Source: Amycolatopsis sp. NBC_01480
GTDB taxonomy: Bacteria > Actinomycetota > Actinomycetes > Mycobacteriales > Pseudonocardiaceae
DNA length: 64,000 nt
Direction of reading: 5' to 3'
Assembly: GCF_036227205.1 (NCBI RefSeq)
Contig: NZ_CP109442.1
Span: 7,998,001-8,062,000, forward strand
Numbering within the stretch: position 1 is the first letter of the stretch; every line of letters starts with the position of its first letter. Positions 60,036 through 64,000 of this stretch are shown here, piece after piece. The notes beneath the pieces are model-generated. The model did not search any database and was not told the DNA's origin. It saw nothing but the letters and a program-made list of their open reading frames with translations. A program made the translations under genes and the position numbers.

Positions 60036-60890
60036 GTGAGAAATCGGGACAGCGGACCGGAAGACGACGGTCCGATGAACTGCGACCGGGTCCGGGAGGA
60101 GCTCTCGGCCGCGCTGGACGGCGAGCTGTCCCCGGCAGCGGCCGACCGGCTCGCCGAGCACCTGTCCGGCTGCGCCGACTGCCGGAACTGGCAGGACGCG
60201 GCGCACCTGCTCACCCGGCTCGTCCGGCTGACCCCGGCGCGGCCCGGGCCCGACCTGACCCCGCGGATCCTGGATGCCGTGCTGGCCGACCGGGCGGCGC
60301 ACCGCGGGCCGGACCGGAACCGGCGGCTGGCCCGGATCGGACTGGCCGCCGCCGCGGTGGCCCAGTTCGTCATCATCCTGCCGGCCTTGTTCCTGGGTGA
60401 CGCCGGAGCCGGCGTGCCGCCGCACGCTTCCCGCGAACTGGGCGCGTTCAACCTCGCCCTCGCGGTGGGCTTCGCCGCGGCCTCGCTGCGGCCGGCCCGC
60501 GCCCGGGGAATGCTCCCGCTGGTCGGGGTCGCCACCGGGGCGCTGGTCGTGCTTTCGATCGTCGACACCGCGTACGGCCAGACCACCCTGGCGGCCGAAC
60601 TGCCGCACGTGATCACGGTCGCCGGCTGGTTGCTGCTGTTCCTGCTGGCCCGCGTGCACCGCGGCGATCCGGACGGGCCGGACCGGGCCGCCGACGACGT
60701 GCGTGAAGGTGGCTGGTGGGGCGGTTGGCGCCGGCCGGGCGGTTGGCGCCGGCCGTTCGGCGGTTTCGGCAGGCTGTCGGCCGGTATCTCCACGGCGGTT
60801 CGGTTCCCGGCCACCGCGAAGGCCCAGCCCGCGACGGTGCCGTCCGACGACCCGCCCGGCGATTCCGGCCCGGCCAGGATCGCGGCCTGA
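60036..60890 (+). CDS. Zinc-finger (zf-HC2) transmembrane anti-sigma factor
   Basis: A 284-residue protein. The N-terminal ZAS domain shows MNCDRVREELSAALDGELS and the zinc motif HLSGCADC (HxxxCxxC), followed after residue ~100 by about four membrane helices. The tail has a GGWRRP repeat encoded by a short tandem DNA repeat near 60725-60755. It should hold the upstream ECF sigma factor at the membrane and release it on (probably redox) stress. GTG 60036; ATG 60075 is an alternative start. Confidence 0.88.
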   Translation: MRNRDSGPEDDGPMNCDRVREELSAALDGELSPAAADRLAEHLSGCADCRNWQDAAHLLTRLVRLTPARPGPDLTPRILDAVLADRAAHRGPDRNRRLARIGLAAAAVAQFVIILPALFLGDAGAGVPPHASRELGAFNLALAVGFAAASLRPARARGMLPLVGVATGALVVLSIVDTAYGQTTLAAELPHVITVAGWLLLFLLARVHRGDPDGPDRAADDVREGGWWGGWRRPGGWRRPFGGFGRLSAGISTAVRFPATAKAQPATVPSDDPPGDSGPARIAA

Positions 60891-60912
60891 TCCGGCCGGT
60901 GCTCGGCTGTGA

Positions 60913-61707
<795 letters not shown>

Positions 61708-62098
61708 CCGGGACGGCCCGGCAGGCTCGGGCACAGGGGAGCGGCCGGGAGTCGAAGGCCGTCAGGTGGATCTCGGCGACCTCGTGACGAGGTTTCCTTG
61801 CGCCCCAAGGAATTCGACCTCCTGACCGAGTCCCGGCTACGTCCCGGCCGGGGCGGCGACCGGGGTTCCGGGCTGCTGCAGGTCCCGTTCAGCACTTCGA
61901 GACTTCGAGCAGGTTCTCGTGCTCGGTCTCGGAGAGGCTGTTCAGCGGGCAGCGCGTTCAGTGCCGGGCCGTTCTCAGGACAGCACTCCCGAATGATGAA
62001 GGACCCGGGGTGAGCCGGCGATGATGCGAAAGGCCTTGCGGCACAACGGTTCCGTAGCGTCCCGGTGGCTCAGGCGGCTGGAGCGGTCGCTCCGGTAG
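61708..62098 (+). other. Non-coding stretch with degraded gene remnants
   Basis: No intact gene. At 61766-61830 two frames give VDLGDLVTR and then LRPKEFDLLTE, which looks like the start of an OmpR-type winged-helix domain broken by a frameshift. From about 62020 to 62098 a frame (SRWLRRLERSLR then TAG) leads into the MMPL fragment. All of this suggests decay of an older locus. Confidence 0.4.
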
Positions 62099-62230
62099 CC
62101 CGATCGGCTGCAGCTCGACACCTCGGTGTCGTCGCTGCTGCCCTCAGGCCACTCGGCGATGCAGGCGATTGACGACAAGGCGCGCGGGTTCGGCGGTGAT
62201 CCGCTCGTCGTGCTGCTGAAAACCGCCCAG
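62099..62230 (+). pseudogene. MMPL transporter N-terminal fragment
   Basis: After an in-frame TAG (62096-62098) the frame reads LQLDTSVSSLLPSGHSAMQA and ARGFGGDPLVVLLKT. This aligns directly with the start of the MMPL protein at 31212 (VETTVDSFLPAGDS, ARTFGGDPIVVLLES). Only about 44 residues of a ~750-residue protein remain, and the frame then runs into a sigma factor. Confidence 0.7.
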
Positions 62231-62730
62231 TCGCGGCAACTGCTGGTCGAGCGCGCCCGCGAGGGCGACGCCGATGCGTTCTCGGTGGTGTACGAGCGGT
62301 ACGCTGGCACCACCTTCGGGTTCGTGCTGATCCGCACCAGGGACCGCGCGCTCACCGAGGAGATCACCAGCAGACGTTCCTGCGCGCGTTCCGCCGGCTC
62401 GAGTCGGTGACCTACCGCGGTGTCTCGGTCCGCGCCTGGCTGATGACGATCGCCCGGAACCTCATCCTCGACGACGCGAAGTCGTACCGGCGCCGGTACG
62501 AGACTTTCCTGCCCGAGCACTACGACGCCGTCTCGGCGGCGGAGGTCCGGCAATGCCTGGCGTACCTGACCGACGACCAGCGCGAATGCCTGCGCCTGCG
62601 GTTCTACGAAAGCCTGCCGGTGCACGAGGTCGCGAAGATCATGAACCGCAACGAGCCGGCCGTCCGCGGCCTGCAGATGCGCGCCGTCCGCCGGCTGGGC
62701 TTGCTGCTGTTTCCGGAACTCGTGCGGTGA
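62231..62730 (+). pseudogene. ECF sigma factor, frameshifted
   Basis: The first half (LLVERAREGDADAFSVVYER, RDRALTEEIT) and second half (QTFLRAFRRLESVTYRG, WLMTIARNLILDDAKSYRR, LTDDQRECLRLRFYESLP, KIMNRNEPAVRGLQMRAV) are in different frames, joined by one missing base near 62370. It is related to the sigma factor at 30578 (shared NVILDD/NLILDD and MNR-E-AVR blocks). As its 5' end is fused to an MMPL fragment, it is probably not functional. A sequencing error could explain the frameshift but not the fusion. Confidence 0.72.
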
Positions 62731-62737
62731 ACCCGCC

Positions 62738-63778
62738 TCAGGCGGCGCGGTGGTGTTCGGCGCCGTCCTCGCCGCCGGGGTGGGCGTGGATGAGTGCTTC
62801 GGTCAGCCTCGGCAGTGCGTTGATCAGCCGTTGTTCGGCGTCGTGCGCGATCGTGTGGGCTTGGCGCAGGGTGAGGGCCGGGGCGACGTCGAGTTCGGAT
62901 TCGGCGACGAGGCTGTGCCCGATCCAGCGCAGCCGGATGGTGTCGACCCCGCGGACGCCGGGGGTGGCGGCGAGGGTTTGCTCGGCGGTGTCGACCAGCG
63001 CCGGGTCGACCGCGTCGAGCATGCGGGAGAACACTTCCTTAGCCGCGCCCCAGAGCACGGTCAGGATGGCGAGGGTGATGAGCAGGCCGACAACCGGGTC
63101 GGCCCAGTGCCAGCCGAGCCGGGAGCCGCCGGCGGCGAGCAGGACCGCGAGGCTGGTGAATCCGTCGGTGCGGGCGTGGAGCCCGTCGGCGACGAGCGCT
63201 GCCGAACCGATCCGGCGGCCCACGGTGATGCGGTAGTGGGCGACGATTTCGTTGCCCAGGAACCCGACGAGCCCGGCGGCGGCGACCCAGCCGATCTCGG
63301 TCATGTCCCGCGGGTGGAGGATCCGGTCGATCGCGGTCCACGCCGCCAGCACCGCCGAGGCGGCCATGACGAGCAGGATCACCAGGCCCGCGAGGTCTTC
63401 GCTGCGGCCGAGCCCGTAGGTGAAGCGCCGCGTCGCCGCCCGCCGCCCGAGCAGGAACGCGATGGCCAGCGGGACGGCGGTCAGCGCGTCGGCGAAGTTG
63501 TGCACCGTGTCGCCCAGCAACGCCACCGATCCGCTGATCACCACCACCACGAGCTGGGCCGACGCGGTGACCATCAGGCCCGCGAAGGAGATCCACAACG
63601 CCCGCATGCCCCGCACGCTGGCCTCGAGAGCGGAATCGACGAGGTCCGCGCTGTCATGGCTGTGCGGCGTGACCGCGTGCTTGACCCGGCTCCACAGCGA
63701 GCCCCGCGGGCCTCGGTGGCCGTGGCCGTGCGCATGCCCGTGGCCATGGCGCTCATCGTGGTCGTGCTGGTCCGGCAT
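62738..63778 (-). CDS. Cation diffusion facilitator (zinc-type exporter)
   Basis: A 346-residue CDF transporter: His-rich cytoplasmic N-terminus (HGHGHAHGHGH), six helices with metal-site residues in ALLGDTVHNFADALT (HxxxD) and ADGLHARTDGFTSL (HxxxD), and a C-terminal metallochaperone-like domain with a His-containing end. Exports Zn2+, Co2+ or a similar ion in exchange for protons. ATG 63778 begins MPDQHDHDE; a longer reading would cover the operator. Divergent from an ArsR gene. Confidence 0.92.
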   Translation of the reverse strand: MPDQHDHDERHGHGHAHGHGHRGPRGSLWSRVKHAVTPHSHDSADLVDSALEASVRGMRALWISFAGLMVTASAQLVVVVISGSVALLGDTVHNFADALTAVPLAIAFLLGRRAATRRFTYGLGRSEDLAGLVILLVMAASAVLAAWTAIDRILHPRDMTEIGWVAAAGLVGFLGNEIVAHYRITVGRRIGSAALVADGLHARTDGFTSLAVLLAAGGSRLGWHWADPVVGLLITLAILTVLWGAAKEVFSRMLDAVDPALVDTAEQTLAATPGVRGVDTIRLRWIGHSLVAESELDVAPALTLRQAHTIAHDAEQRLINALPRLTEALIHAHPGGEDGAEHHRAA

Positions 63779-63845
63779 GACGGAATCCGCCTTGTGCTCG
63801 CGTGCGTGGCGCAGCCCGTGCAGGCCTGCGACGCCACCATAGCAG

Positions 63846-63871
63846 CGTATCTGCGCACACACGCAGATACG
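63846..63871. promoter_or_regulatory. ArsR/SmtB-type operator palindrome
   Basis: Perfect 10-base arms CGTATCTGCG (63846-63855) and CGCAGATACG (63862-63871) around CACACA, in the gap between the CDF and ArsR genes. The position and symmetry fit metal-relieved repression of both genes by the ArsR protein. Confidence 0.7.
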
Positions 63872-63904
63872 CAGGCAGCCAGGCAAAGCGGTACGGTGGC
63901 CGCC

Positions 63905-64000
63905 ATGCACACCGAGCTGCCGGAGTTCGACATGCCGGCCGACGAGCAGGTCAATCTTGCGGCCGAGTCGTTCCGGATGCTGGCCGATCCCACCCGCATC
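63905..64000 (+). CDS. ArsR/SmtB-family metalloregulator, N-terminal part
   Basis: The first 32 residues (start ATG 63905) read MHTELPEFDMPADEQVNLAA and then ESFRMLADPTRI, the typical opening of an ArsR-type winged-helix repressor; the gene continues beyond the window. Divergent from the CDF exporter across a palindrome, so it probably senses the exported metal. Confidence 0.85.
   Translation, partial: MHTELPEFDMPADEQVNLAAESFRMLADPTRI

Noticed and set aside
60725..60755. Possible repeat array
   Set aside because: Only two copies of a short GGTTGGCGCCGGCC-type unit inside the anti-sigma coding sequence; a local duplication, not CRISPR or a minisatellite.
62126..62410. A short intact gene of about 95 codons
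   Set aside because: It is a chimera of an MMPL fragment and the first half of a sigma factor, ending in frameshifted sequence.

Overview
The window is very GC-rich DNA with dense, mostly translationally coupled genes, GTG/TTG starts and typical actinomycete families (MCE transporter, PaaX, RsbW/SpoIIE partners, ECF sigma factors). An Amycolatopsis-like member of the Pseudonocardiaceae is my inference from gene content, gene style and a dispersed palindrome near 8.65 kb. No sequence search was possible. No rRNA, tRNA, CRISPR array or insertion sequence was seen.

Region 1 (1-15.5 kb) is a catabolic island. A forward operon encodes the end of a thiolase, a family-1-type CoA-transferase, HMG-CoA lyase, an SDR dehydrogenase, a MenB/BadI-like ring hydrolase, three crotonases, an ACAD10/LvaA-like kinase and a two-barrel protein. 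A reverse operon follows with a 2,4-dienoyl-CoA-reductase-like SDR, an acyl-CoA dehydrogenase and a BadI-like 2-ketocyclohexanecarboxyl-CoA hydrolase. Then come an HtdZ-like MaoC hydratase, a tandem-hotdog thioesterase, a PaaX-family repressor, a 7Fe ferredoxin and a flavin ferredoxin reductase, closed by a strong terminator.

Region 2 (15.6-35.0 kb) has its own promoter. It encodes aldehyde and alcohol dehydrogenases, a P450 with an overlapping [3Fe-4S]-type ferredoxin, an SCP2-like protein and a complete MCE importer (two YrbE permeases, the ATPase and six MCE proteins). An ECF sigma factor, an MMPL transporter, a PpiC-type isomerase and a small membrane protein follow. The simplest reading is that a hydrophobic, probably alicyclic or terpenoid, substrate is imported, oxidised at a methyl group by P450/ADH/ALDH, made into a CoA thioester and ring-opened by the BadI-type enzymes. 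Beta-oxidation would end in HMG-CoA and acetoacetate. The substrate is inference.

Region 3 (35.1-43.8 kb) holds a large LuxR-type ATPase regulator and a broken TetR gene. It also has an operon of a carotenoid-hydratase-like membrane protein, an FAD monooxygenase and two alpha/beta hydrolases opposite a TetR regulator, and then a poorly coding patch. Region 4 (43.8-50.1 kb) holds a coupled glycosyltransferase / PIG-L deacetylase-methyltransferase fusion / acyl-CoA-dehydrogenase-like triad. A partner-switching stress module (RsbW-like kinase, GAF-SpoIIE phosphatase, STAS protein) and a hemerythrin follow.

Region 5 (50.7-59.2 kb) is an extracytosolic redox cluster. It contains two DoxX-like proteins, two copies of a 'small Ser/Thr-rich membrane protein + ApbE' pair, a ferric-reductase-like membrane protein, a NuoF-like protein, a ferredoxin, a two-component system and a cytochrome b-like protein. 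Three of its transcription units share a tandem-repeat promoter at identical geometry. Region 6 (59.3-64.0 kb) holds an ECF sigma/anti-sigma pair whose likely promoter is repeated before an aquaporin gene. It also has decayed remnants (response regulator, MMPL, sigma factor), a zinc-type CDF exporter and a divergent ArsR regulator with a palindromic operator.
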